Source: an uncultured bacterium (GTDB lineage Bacteria > Verrucomicrobiota > Kiritimatiellia > RFP12 > UBA1067). Taken from it: a stretch of DNA of 64,000 bases. The notes below the pieces were generated by a model, which ran no database searches, was not told where the DNA came from, and saw nothing but the letters and a program-made list of their open reading frames with translations. The translations under genes were made by a program, and so were the position numbers. The first letter of the stretch is position 1. The number at the start of each line of letters is the position of its first letter. The stretch is taken from assembly GCA_902764415.1 (NCBI GenBank), contig CACWVU010000018.1:18717-82716 (forward strand). The letters are read 5' to 3'. Shown here piece after piece: positions 55,037-61,663 of this stretch.

Positions 55037-55112
55037 GGCGAGGTAGCTCAGTTGGTAGAGCAAAGGACTCATAAGCCTTGGGTCGAGGGTTCGAACCCCT
55101 CCTTCGCCACCA
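55037..55112 (+). tRNA. tRNA-Met(CAT)
   Basis: The 76-nt cloverleaf has acceptor GGCGAGG/CTTCGCC, D-arm AGCTCAGTTGGTAGAGC, anticodon loop CTCATAA (CAT) and T-loop GGTTCGAACCC, with encoded CCA. The A-U-free acceptor end and normal first pair suggest elongator Met; a lysidine-modified tRNA-Ile(CAT) cannot be excluded. Confidence 0.93.
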
Positions 55113-55134
55113 TTCGGCTGCGACTTTCCGCGAT

Positions 55135-55446
55135 ATGGACGACTGGCTCGATCTCAATCCCGATCCCGCGCACGTGAGGCGCGAGCGCGCGAAGGCGCGC
55201 GAGCTGCGCCAGACGGACTGGTGGCGCGCCCAGGTCGCGAAGGGCGTATGCCACTACTGCGGACGCCAGGTCGGGGCGGAGAACCTCACCCTCGACCACG
55301 TCGTGCCCGTCGCGCGCGGCGGCAGGTCCACCCGCGGCAACTGCGTGCCGTGCTGCAAGGACTGCAACAGCCGCAAGAAGGCGTACACGCCGGCCGAGCA
55401 GGTCCTCGCGCGGTTGTTTCCGGAGGGGCCGGATGAACCTCGTTGA
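55135..55446 (+). CDS. HNH endonuclease-domain protein
   Basis: The 103-aa protein has the McrA-type HNH fold: zinc knuckle CHYCGRQ, the HNH core LTLDHVVPVARGG with catalytic His and the Asn in NCVPCCKDCNSRKKAY, which also supplies the second Cys pair. Small free-standing HNH proteins may act as nicking or restriction-related nucleases, but the target is unknown. ATG 55135 starts 23 bp after the tRNA-Met, and the ribosome-binding site is weak. It overlaps the ABC ATPase gene by 14 bp, so the two are co-expressed, possibly by read-through from the tRNA promoter. Confidence 0.85.
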   Translation: MDDWLDLNPDPAHVRRERAKARELRQTDWWRAQVAKGVCHYCGRQVGAENLTLDHVVPVARGGRSTRGNCVPCCKDCNSRKKAYTPAEQVLARLFPEGPDEPR

Positions 55447-56143
55447 AGTCAGGGACCTCCATGTCCGCTACGGCGCATTCGAGGCGGTGAAGGGGGTGTC
55501 GTTCTCGGTCGGCGCGGGCGAGATCTTCGGCATCGTCGGCGAGTCGGGGAGCGGCAAGTCCACCATTGCCAAGGTGCTGATGGGGCTTGAGCGCGCGTCC
55601 TCCGGCGAAGTGATCCTCAGCGGCCCCGCGCCCGGCAGGCGGCTCTCCATGCAGATGATCTTCCAGGACGCGGTTGGCTCGCTCAACCCGCGCATGACCG
55701 TGCGCCAGACGCTGGACGAGGTGCTGCGTACCGGCGGCTCGCGGAGGACTGCGGAGGAGCTCGTCGACCTCGTCGGCCTCAGCGAGGCAGTGCTTTCGCA
55801 GTATCCGCGCGAGATGAGCGGCGGACAGTGCCAGCGGGTGTCGGTTGCCCGGGCGCTGGCGCGCGAGCCGGACGTGCTCGTCGCCGACGAGCCGGTTTCC
55901 GCCCTCGACGTCTCGGTCCAGGCCCGCGTCCTCAACCTTCTCCGCGACCTCCGGCGCGACATGGGGCTCGCGATAATCCTCATCGCCCACGACCTTGCGG
56001 TGGTGAAGAACGTCTGCGACCGGGTGGCGGTGATGGAGCGCGGCAGATTCGTCGACCAGGGCGAAACGGCGGACGTCTTCGAGCGCCCCGAGAGCCCCTA
56101 CACCCGCAGGCTGCTCGCCGCAGTGCCGCGGATTATGGTATAA
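55433..56143 (+). CDS. ABC transporter ATP-binding protein (OppF/DppF-like), without adjacent permease
   Basis: The 236-aa ATPase carries Walker A GESGSGKSTIAKVLMG, signature EMSGGQCQRVSVARALA and Walker B DVLVADEPVSALDVS, with the H-loop IAHDLAVVKN. FQDAVGSLNPRMTV and the short C-terminus ESPYTRRLLAAVP are typical of peptide/nickel (Opp/Dpp/Nik) ATPases, second subunit. No permease, binding protein or partner ATPase is nearby, so this is an orphan subunit or a regulatory relic. GGAGGGG precedes the ATG, which overlaps the HNH gene. A promoter for the next gene overlaps its stop codon. Confidence 0.88.
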   Translation: MNLVEVRDLHVRYGAFEAVKGVSFSVGAGEIFGIVGESGSGKSTIAKVLMGLERASSGEVILSGPAPGRRLSMQMIFQDAVGSLNPRMTVRQTLDEVLRTGGSRRTAEELVDLVGLSEAVLSQYPREMSGGQCQRVSVARALAREPDVLVADEPVSALDVSVQARVLNLLRDLRRDMGLAIILIAHDLAVVKNVCDRVAVMERGRFVDQGETADVFERPESPYTRRLLAAVPRIMV

Positions 56144-56144
56144 T
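56139..56144 (+). promoter_or_regulatory. -10 element overlapping the ABC ATPase stop; likely leaderless downstream gene
   Basis: TTATGGTATAAT lies so that the TAA stop of the ABC gene is part of the hexamer. The next ATG is at 56152, 8 nt after the -10, where transcription would be expected to begin. Confidence 0.55.
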
Positions 56145-56151
56145 TCACGTC

Positions 56152-56961
56152 ATGATTATCTTGATAGCAGCTTTCGCCGCCGGGTGCGGCGGTTTCGCCG
56201 CGGCCCGCTGGGGCTTCGGCGCCGGAATCGGCTGGAGCGTGTTCTGGGGGATTCTCTCCCTGGTAGTCGCCCAGTTCGCCCTCGGCTTCCTCGTCCAGCG
56301 CCGCGTGAAGGCGGTGATGAACGCAGTGCAGTCCATCCTGCTCGCCGGGCAGAAGCGCCTGCAGCAGAAGATGCAGCGCTGGCAGATGCGCCCGCCGGGC
56401 TCGGTGCAGGCCGCCCAGAAGGAGATCTTCGCCGACACCAAGGTGTTCGTGCAGGACGCGCTCGCGAAGGTGGAAGAGCTCAACCGCTTCCGCCTGCTCG
56501 TACCGATGATGGACCGCCAGATCGCCACCGCCAAGGTGCAGCTCGCCTGGATGATCAAGGACTTCAAGACCGTCGACGCGCTGATGCCGAAGGTGCTGCT
56601 GGTGGACCCGATGATGACCGCGATCAAGATCGCCCGCCTCCACATGACCGGCGGCGACTTCAAGGATATCGAGAAGCTTTACCGCAAGGGCGTCGGGCGC
56701 GTGCGCTACAACGGCAACGTCCTCCTCGCCGCGGAGATGAGCTGGATCCAGGTCAAGCGCGGCGACGCCGACGGCGCGTTCAAGACGCTCACCGAGGCGC
56801 TGAAGAAGAGCGACGACGCGACGCTGAAGCGCAACCACGAGTGCCTGATGAACAACCGCGTCGGCCACTTCTCCAATTCCGGCCTCGGCGACCAGTGGTA
56901 CTCGCTCCTCCTCGAGGAGCCGAAGGTCCACGTCCAGCGCCAGCGCAGCGTCTACCGCTGA
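56152..56961 (+). CDS. membrane protein with TPR-like cytoplasmic domain, unknown function
   Basis: The 269-aa protein has two closely spaced hydrophobic segments (MIILIAAFAAGCGGFAAARW and IGWSVFWGILSLVVAQFALG), a basic coiled stretch (RRVKAVMNAVQSILLAGQKR) and a helical C-terminal domain with TPR-like pairs (AWMIKDFKTVDALMPKVLLV, WIQVKRGDADGAFKTLTEAL). I do not recognise a named family. It may be a membrane-bound adaptor. There is no Shine-Dalgarno, and the -10 lies 8 nt before ATG, so translation is probably leaderless. A terminator follows. Confidence 0.65.
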   Translation: MIILIAAFAAGCGGFAAARWGFGAGIGWSVFWGILSLVVAQFALGFLVQRRVKAVMNAVQSILLAGQKRLQQKMQRWQMRPPGSVQAAQKEIFADTKVFVQDALAKVEELNRFRLLVPMMDRQIATAKVQLAWMIKDFKTVDALMPKVLLVDPMMTAIKIARLHMTGGDFKDIEKLYRKGVGRVRYNGNVLLAAEMSWIQVKRGDADGAFKTLTEALKKSDDATLKRNHECLMNNRVGHFSNSGLGDQWYSLLLEEPKVHVQRQRSVYR

Positions 56962-56969
56962 GGCGGCGG

Positions 56970-56995
56970 GCGGCTGAGTGAGCCGCGATTTTTTT
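56970..56995 (+). terminator. intrinsic terminator
   Basis: GCGGCT (56970-56975) pairs with AGCCGC (56981-56986) around GAGTG, followed by GATTTTTTT. This is the clearest Rho-independent terminator in the window. Confidence 0.85.
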
Positions 56996-57032
56996 CGCAC
57001 TTTTGGCCCATAAAGTGGTAATGGGTATATGA

Positions 57033-60000
57033 ATGGGCATAATCAAGGATATCCACGGCGACATCGAGCAGGAGGCAGTCCACCTTCTCGATCGCTACCA
57101 TGATGCCCTGAAGATCGAGGCACTCTCGCTCACGTCTGGAGATGTCCACGCTGCCGAAGAGCTGGTTTTGCAGACGTTCGAGGACTATTTCTTCAGCCGC
57201 GAAAGGTTTGATCCCGCGAAAGGGGAGTTGCTGCCGTGGCTGAAGGGCATAATGCGCAACCTCCACGGCAAGGCGACGCGCGGCAAGGCCACCAGGTTGA
57301 TCTCCTACCTCTCGCCCGATGAGTTGGCGTTGCTGGGCGAGATCCGCGCCAACAGCAACTGCACCGACGAGGAGATCCTGGCCAATTCCGATTCCGAGCT
57401 GATTCGCAAGGCGATCGAGGCGTTGCCGGAGAAGTCGCGGCGGATCATCATGCTCCGCTGCTTCGAGTCGATTTCGTTCCGCGAAATCGCCCGGCTGCTT
57501 TCAATCAGCGAGATCTCGGTGAAGCACCGGTTTTATTATGCCCGCCAGATTCTTGCTCGCCGGCTTGGCAAGGCACTTGGGCGTCCGCTCGTCGCCATTG
57601 GGCTGGCGCTGGCGGGGTTTGCGCTGCTCTATGCCGCGGCAGTTACCACCGGCCTCGCCACCTCGCCGTTTACGGGGACAGACCCCGCGCCTGCCATGGG
57701 GACAGACCCTGCGCCTGTAGTCTCAAGTCTCACGTCTCAAGCCCCCGCCACCGGGGACAGTCCCCAGCAACCCCAACCCCACGGGGACAGTCCCCAGCAA
57801 TCTGTGGTGATAACTGATAATTTTGAAACAAACAACGAGGAAAACACCATGAACACTAAATTGGTCAAGTCTACAGTGGTCAAATCCCTTGTGGCTGGTG
57901 CGATGCTCGCGGCGACTGCGCCGCTTGATGCAATCGCAGACGAAGGCAAGTCTACTAGCGACTATGTCCAGGACGGCCTGGTGGCGCAGTGGGACGGCGT
58001 CGAGAACGCCGGGGTCGGGCTGCACGAAGACTCGCCGAGCGCGTGGGTGGACATCGTCGGCGGCCTGGAGATAGCCATTCCGGAATGGGTGACGGTGGAG
58101 ACGAACGCCTTCTATTCGGAATCCTCGACCGCCACGCGCACCTATCCGTCCATCTCCTCGATTCCCGGCCTCGGCGACAACGTGACGATCGAGGTCGTCG
58201 CCGAGCGCGTGCTGTGGCGCGCCAAGGACAACTACAAGAATCTCCAGCGCATCATGAGTTCGCCCTACACGAAGTTTGGCTACCGTGAGAGCTCCACGGC
58301 TGGCGTCTTTTACCAGATGCCCATCGGCACAAACAACAAACTGTGGCTCTACACGAGCACAAGCGGAAGCTTCAACGTTTCGGAATGCCACACGTACACG
58401 GCAAGGGTCACCATGCCAAGGGACGCGTCCAACACGTTGCTTGTCGATGCGGCGACGGTTCCCGGCTGGACGAGGGAGGGATCCGACGGAATGCCGACCG
58501 ATCCGCCAACCAACTGGACGTTCTTCGACGCGCCGCGCGCGGATATCCGCATCTACGCCATCCGCGTATATAACCGCAAGCTGACCGACGCCGAGGTTAC
58601 GGCCAACGCCGCCGTGGACCACGTGCGCTTCGTCGAGGGGAAGATTTCCGACAACAGGCTCAATTCCGCGCTGGAGAACGTCAGCACCAACAGCGCGAAC
58701 CTCGTCTGGTCGATGGTGACATCGGCGGACCCGGCGCCGACGGTGACGGCCCGCTTCGTGAGCGGCCGCGAGCCGGATCTCTCGGACGGCGTCGCCCGCG
58801 ACCTCGGCACTTTCCCCGCCAACAGCGTCGTCACTTCCGCCGTCACCTTCGCGCGCTATGCCACGACCTACTGGCGGCTTGAGGCGGAGGACTCGAACGG
58901 CAAGTCCTATGTCCTGGCGACCAAGACGGTGCCGGCCTTCTCCCTCGACTCCACTTCATATGTGTCGTCCGGCCTGGTGGCGCAGTGGGACGGCGTCGAG
59001 AACGCCGGGCGCGGGCTGCACGACGACAGCGCGGCGGTTTGGCGCGACCTCGTCGCCGGCCGCGAATTCGCCCTCACCGGAGTTACGGTCAACCCGGACT
59101 GCATGACATTCGCCGGGTCGGCGAGTTCATACGGGGAGCTCTCGGCCGCCGACACCCTGGCGACGTTCACCGCCAACAATAGCGGCACCCTGGAAATCGC
59201 CTACGCCTCGAGCAGGGGCACTGCGACCGACGAGGTTCTGCTGGAGACACCGGCGGATTCCGGTCTGGCATACGGACTGCATTATGAAGCCGGTGTGAGG
59301 TGCTATGTCGTCCCCTACGCCGGCTCAACCAACCAGCGGATGTTCCTGTTCGCGGCGGGCACGGCGAAACACACCTCTTCGGTGCGCTACAACTCTGGTG
59401 CGCCGGATTCGCTGTTCGCCAATGGTACGCAGGTTCCGCATCGGACTGATGGCAAAACCAGTTGGCTTACGGAGGGGGACAAGACGATTATCGGCACCCG
59501 GGCAAGCAAGGAAAAAACCCATTTCATGGGCTCCATCTACGCAATCCGCCTCTACAACCGCCATTTGTCGGATCGCGAGATAATCGGCAACGAGTGGGTG
59601 GACCAGATGCGGATGACTGGCACGGCGGGCGACAATCCGCTTGCGACGCTCAATGTCGAGTTTGACGGTGCAGGCGCGTCGGTCCGCAAGGGATACTGCT
59701 GCTGGCCGGTGCCAGGCGAGACCTACACCTGCCGCGCCGACTACTCCGTGCCGAACGGCGAATACCAGTCGCTCTGCGTCGGGTGGACGCGCTACGTGGA
59801 AACGAGCGCCGACGTCTGGGAGGAGGAGGCGCACGGCACGACTTGCGAGGCGTCGTATCTGCCCGACGCGCGTTGCCGCCGCCTCGTCTTCCACACGGCA
59901 AACTGGCGGGACATCCCGGCTGGATATGTCCGCCTCGACAGCCTCGTCGCCAACGGCAACCAGTTGATCGATACCGGATACTACCCGAACTACCATACCT

Positions 60001-60851
60001 ATTGTGTGATCGACCTCAAGTTTACCGGCAGCACCTACCACAACACCGGTACCCTCAGCATCTTCGGCGCACCGCCATCCGCAGGCGGACTGCAGTTTTC
60101 CGTCAATTTCGGCGGCGGCGCCAACGATGGCGAGGTGCTCTTTTTCTGGACCCGCTACAACTACGCCACCGGCGGCGACAGTGAAATCTGCAAGATGAAT
60201 TCTAATGCCGACACCGTCAAGAACCGCAACAGCATCTTTATCCACATGACGGATGGCGGAGCACTATACGGGGACAAGCTAATAGGAATCAAGCAGCGCA
60301 CGGAGGATCAGGTGCAGCCGACGACGTTCAGGCTCTTCGGTCTCACCGCCCCATTTACCGGCTACGACAGCATGACCATCTACGGCACCAAGCTCGGCGA
60401 GCGCGTCGGAACCGACACGACGTATCAGCGGGACCTCGTCCCGGCGCGGTCGACCGAGACCGGGCAGCGCGGGCTCTACGACTACGTGACCGGCGGCTTC
60501 TTCACCAACATCGTTGAGAACGCCGCGGAGGACTTTGCCGGCGATCTGTCCTCCGCGGTCTACATCGACGGCGAGCCGGCGCGGATTGGCGAGCCGACGA
60601 TTCCCTACGGCTGTGCCGAGATGGAGTCCGGCTGGGAGTTTGAGCTTGCGGAGACGAACACGGTGAAGACGACCGGGCACCAGATGCACGTCAAGTCGAT
60701 TGCGCGCTACACTTACAACGACACGACTGGCGCGTGGACGCTCGCCGAGCGCACGAAGGGCGGGAAGGTCATCGCAACCTACTCCGGCGCGCCGACGCGA
60801 TACGTCCTGGAATGGGCCGAGAACACCGGCTTCTTCATCTACCTGCACTGA
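57033..60851 (+). CDS. ECF-like sigma factor with C-terminal membrane helix, open in frame into a LamG protein (1272 aa)
   Basis: Residues 1-175 are a short sigma-70-family factor: region 2 at the start (HDALKIEALSLTSGDVHAAE, LQTFEDYFFSRERFDP) and region 4 helix-turn-helix RCFESISFREIARLLSISE with SVKHRFYYARQILARRL. A single membrane helix follows (RPLVAIGLALAGFALLYAAA, ~185-205). There is no stop codon: the frame runs through ~65 residues made of REP-like palindromes and heptads (57674-57795) into the LamG protein that has its own ATG and signal peptide at 57849. Either this is a real membrane-bound sigma/surface fusion, or the sigma gene has lost its stop through repeat insertion. I favour the latter, with two translation starts. 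Confidence 0.65.
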   Translation: MGIIKDIHGDIEQEAVHLLDRYHDALKIEALSLTSGDVHAAEELVLQTFEDYFFSRERFDPAKGELLPWLKGIMRNLHGKATRGKATRLISYLSPDELALLGEIRANSNCTDEEILANSDSELIRKAIEALPEKSRRIIMLRCFESISFREIARLLSISEISVKHRFYYARQILARRLGKALGRPLVAIGLALAGFALLYAAAVTTGLATSPFTGTDPAPAMGTDPAPVVSSLTSQAPATGDSPQQPQPHGDSPQQSVVITDNFETNNEENTMNTKLVKSTVVKSLVAGAMLAATAPLDAIADEGKSTSDYVQDGLVAQWDGVENAGVGLHEDSPSAWVDIVGGLEIAIPEWVTVETNAFYSESSTATRTYPSISSIPGLGDNVTIEVVAERVLWRAKDNYKNLQRIMSSPYTKFGYRESSTAGVFYQMPIGTNNKLWLYTSTSGSFNVSECHTYTARVTMPRDASNTLLVDAATVPGWTREGSDGMPTDPPTNWTFFDAPRADIRIYAIRVYNRKLTDAEVTANAAVDHVRFVEGKISDNRLNSALENVSTNSANLVWSMVTSADPAPTVTARFVSGREPDLSDGVARDLGTFPANSVVTSAVTFARYATTYWRLEAEDSNGKSYVLATKTVPAFSLDSTSYVSSGLVAQWDGVENAGRGLHDDSAAVWRDLVAGREFALTGVTVNPDCMTFAGSASSYGELSAADTLATFTANNSGTLEIAYASSRGTATDEVLLETPADSGLAYGLHYEAGVRCYVVPYAGSTNQRMFLFAAGTAKHTSSVRYNSGAPDSLFANGTQVPHRTDGKTSWLTEGDKTIIGTRASKEKTHFMGSIYAIRLYNRHLSDREIIGNEWVDQMRMTGTAGDNPLATLNVEFDGAGASVRKGYCCWPVPGETYTCRADYSVPNGEYQSLCVGWTRYVETSADVWEEEAHGTTCEASYLPDARCRRLVFHTANWRDIPAGYVRLDSLVANGNQLIDTGYYPNYHTYCVIDLKFTGSTYHNTGTLSIFGAPPSAGGLQFSVNFGGGANDGEVLFFWTRYNYATGGDSEICKMNSNADTVKNRNSIFIHMTDGGALYGDKLIGIKQRTEDQVQPTTFRLFGLTAPFTGYDSMTIYGTKLGERVGTDTTYQRDLVPARSTETGQRGLYDYVTGGFFTNIVENAAEDFAGDLSSAVYIDGEPARIGEPTIPYGCAEMESGWEFELAETNTVKTTGHQMHVKSIARYTYNDTTGAWTLAERTKGGKVIATYSGAPTRYVLEWAENTGFFIYLH
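57674..57795. repeat. four GGGGACAG(A/T)CCC palindromes and three GTCTCAA heptads in the sigma-LamG joint
   Basis: Palindromes lie at 57674-57686, 57698-57710, 57753-57765 and 57783-57795. Heptads GTCTCAA, GTCTCAC, GTCTCAA are at 57720-57740. The same palindrome occurs next to the second RAYT gene (63471, 63505). Confidence 0.85.
57849..60851 (+). CDS. secreted LamG/concanavalin-like surface protein (probable separate start)
   Basis: From ATG 57849 (GAGGAAAACACC upstream) the product has 1000 aa and a signal peptide (MNTKLVKSTVVKSLVAGAML, then AATAPLDAIA). Two LamG-like domains begin with the same phrase, GLVAQWDGVENAG, at ~42 and ~376, and end with IYAIRVYNRKLTDAEV and IYAIRLYNRHLSDREI. A third jelly-roll-like part begins VRLDSLVANGNQLIDTGYYP (~698). 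LamG-type domains usually bind glycans or act in cell-surface adhesion. There is no PEP-CTERM tail. The gene is probably under control of the sigma factor encoded directly upstream, by analogy with sigma/anti-sigma-surface protein loci, but no specific promoter is seen. Confidence 0.75.
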   Translation: MNTKLVKSTVVKSLVAGAMLAATAPLDAIADEGKSTSDYVQDGLVAQWDGVENAGVGLHEDSPSAWVDIVGGLEIAIPEWVTVETNAFYSESSTATRTYPSISSIPGLGDNVTIEVVAERVLWRAKDNYKNLQRIMSSPYTKFGYRESSTAGVFYQMPIGTNNKLWLYTSTSGSFNVSECHTYTARVTMPRDASNTLLVDAATVPGWTREGSDGMPTDPPTNWTFFDAPRADIRIYAIRVYNRKLTDAEVTANAAVDHVRFVEGKISDNRLNSALENVSTNSANLVWSMVTSADPAPTVTARFVSGREPDLSDGVARDLGTFPANSVVTSAVTFARYATTYWRLEAEDSNGKSYVLATKTVPAFSLDSTSYVSSGLVAQWDGVENAGRGLHDDSAAVWRDLVAGREFALTGVTVNPDCMTFAGSASSYGELSAADTLATFTANNSGTLEIAYASSRGTATDEVLLETPADSGLAYGLHYEAGVRCYVVPYAGSTNQRMFLFAAGTAKHTSSVRYNSGAPDSLFANGTQVPHRTDGKTSWLTEGDKTIIGTRASKEKTHFMGSIYAIRLYNRHLSDREIIGNEWVDQMRMTGTAGDNPLATLNVEFDGAGASVRKGYCCWPVPGETYTCRADYSVPNGEYQSLCVGWTRYVETSADVWEEEAHGTTCEASYLPDARCRRLVFHTANWRDIPAGYVRLDSLVANGNQLIDTGYYPNYHTYCVIDLKFTGSTYHNTGTLSIFGAPPSAGGLQFSVNFGGGANDGEVLFFWTRYNYATGGDSEICKMNSNADTVKNRNSIFIHMTDGGALYGDKLIGIKQRTEDQVQPTTFRLFGLTAPFTGYDSMTIYGTKLGERVGTDTTYQRDLVPARSTETGQRGLYDYVTGGFFTNIVENAAEDFAGDLSSAVYIDGEPARIGEPTIPYGCAEMESGWEFELAETNTVKTTGHQMHVKSIARYTYNDTTGAWTLAERTKGGKVIATYSGAPTRYVLEWAENTGFFIYLH

Positions 60852-60875
60852 CCCTGCGGCAAGTTGCGCGGCAGG

Positions 60876-60905
60876 TTGACACCTCGCGGCGCAATTTGGT
60901 ATACT
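60876..60905 (+). promoter_or_regulatory. toxin-antitoxin operon promoter
   Basis: TTGACA (60876-60881) and TATACT (60900-60905) have an 18-bp spacer with TTTGGTATACT, closely matching the tRNA-Met promoter. Confidence 0.8.
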
Positions 60906-60910
60906 CCAAT

Positions 60911-60929
60911 CATCTAGACAGACTAGATG
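60911..60929. promoter_or_regulatory. palindromic operator of the toxin-antitoxin operon
   Basis: CATCTAG-ACAGA-CTAGATG is a perfect 7-5-7 inverted repeat 5 bp after the -10, over the expected start site. This is where Phd/VapB-type antitoxins bind to repress their own operon. Confidence 0.75.
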
Positions 60930-60942
60930 AAAAGGAGGGAAC

Positions 60943-61218
60943 ATGACTTGGGCGCTTCAGGACGCGAAGAACAAATTCTCGGCGGTGGCCGACACCGCCG
61001 CTAACGGTACGCCGCAGGTGGTCACCAGGCGCGGCCATCCGCTTGTAGTCGTCATATCCTACGCGATGTTCAGGGAGAAGATCGCGCCCGAGCCGAGCAG
61101 CAACATCGCGGACGCCTTCAAGTCATGTCCGGTGGACGTTGATTTCGACACGCTCATTCCGCCGCGGAGAACCCGCAGCGGCCGTGGTCACAAGACTCGT
61201 CTTTTCCAGGAGAAGTGA
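60943..61218 (+). CDS. type II antitoxin, Phd/YefM family
   Basis: The 91-aa protein begins WALQDAKNKFSAVADTAANG and continues PQVVTRRGHPLVVVISYAMF, the classic Phd/YefM DNA-binding fold (conserved K-x-x-FS-x-x and RG-x-x-x-V-V-x-S). The C-terminal half (SSNIADAFKSCPVDVDFDTL and a basic tail) is the toxin-wrapping part. It would neutralise the PIN toxin encoded next and repress the operon through the CATCTAG palindrome. AAGGAGGGA precedes the ATG. The stop lies 2 bp before the toxin ATG. Confidence 0.9.
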   Translation: MTWALQDAKNKFSAVADTAANGTPQVVTRRGHPLVVVISYAMFREKIAPEPSSNIADAFKSCPVDVDFDTLIPPRRTRSGRGHKTRLFQEK

Positions 61219-61220
61219 GC

Positions 61221-61655
61221 ATGAACTATCTTGTCGACACATGCATCCTGAGCGAACTCGCCAAGCGCCGCCCGAATGCGAAGGTAGTGAAGTGGCTGTC
61301 CGGTCATTCGTCCAGTAGCCAGTTCTTCGTCTCAGCGGTAACGGTCGGAGAGATCATGGAGGGGATAGAGTCCCTGCCGCCTGAAGATCCGGCAAGGCGG
61401 AAGCTGTCGACATGGTTCAGGGAGCGCATCCTCGACGTATACAAGGAAAGCATACTCCCGTTCGACCGGGACGTGGCCGTCAAGTGGGGGGAGATCAAGG
61501 GGATGACGAACAGGATGGGCAAGGCAAGGCCCGACCTTGATACGCAGATTGCTGCGACTGCTCTTGTCCACGGCCTGACGATAGTGACGCGAAACGTCGC
61601 TGACATGGAATATACTGGAGCCAGGACCGTGAATCCATTTGGTTATGGCGTGTAG
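61221..61655 (+). CDS. vapC: type II toxin, PIN-domain ribonuclease (VapC/FitB family)
   Basis: The 144-aa protein has the PIN acidic residues: Asp in YLVDTCILSELAKRRP (~6), Glu in AVTVGEIMEGIESL (~44), Asp pair region in ARPDLDTQIAATALVHG (~100) and the following VTRNVADMEYTG. VapC-type toxins cut tRNA or rRNA and stop growth when antitoxin is lost. ATG 61221 is chosen because AGGAG lies 8 nt upstream; an in-frame GTG at 61215 is too close to it. Paired with a Phd-type rather than VapB-type antitoxin, it is closest to the Phd-FitB/VapC arrangement. Confidence 0.9.
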   Translation: MNYLVDTCILSELAKRRPNAKVVKWLSGHSSSSQFFVSAVTVGEIMEGIESLPPEDPARRKLSTWFRERILDVYKESILPFDRDVAVKWGEIKGMTNRMGKARPDLDTQIAATALVHGLTIVTRNVADMEYTGARTVNPFGYGV

Positions 61656-61663
61656 CTGAAGGC

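Noticed and set aside
57674..57795. Possible CRISPR or direct-repeat origin region
   Set aside because: The elements are short palindromes of the REP type at irregular spacing; no DnaA boxes or replication genes are nearby.
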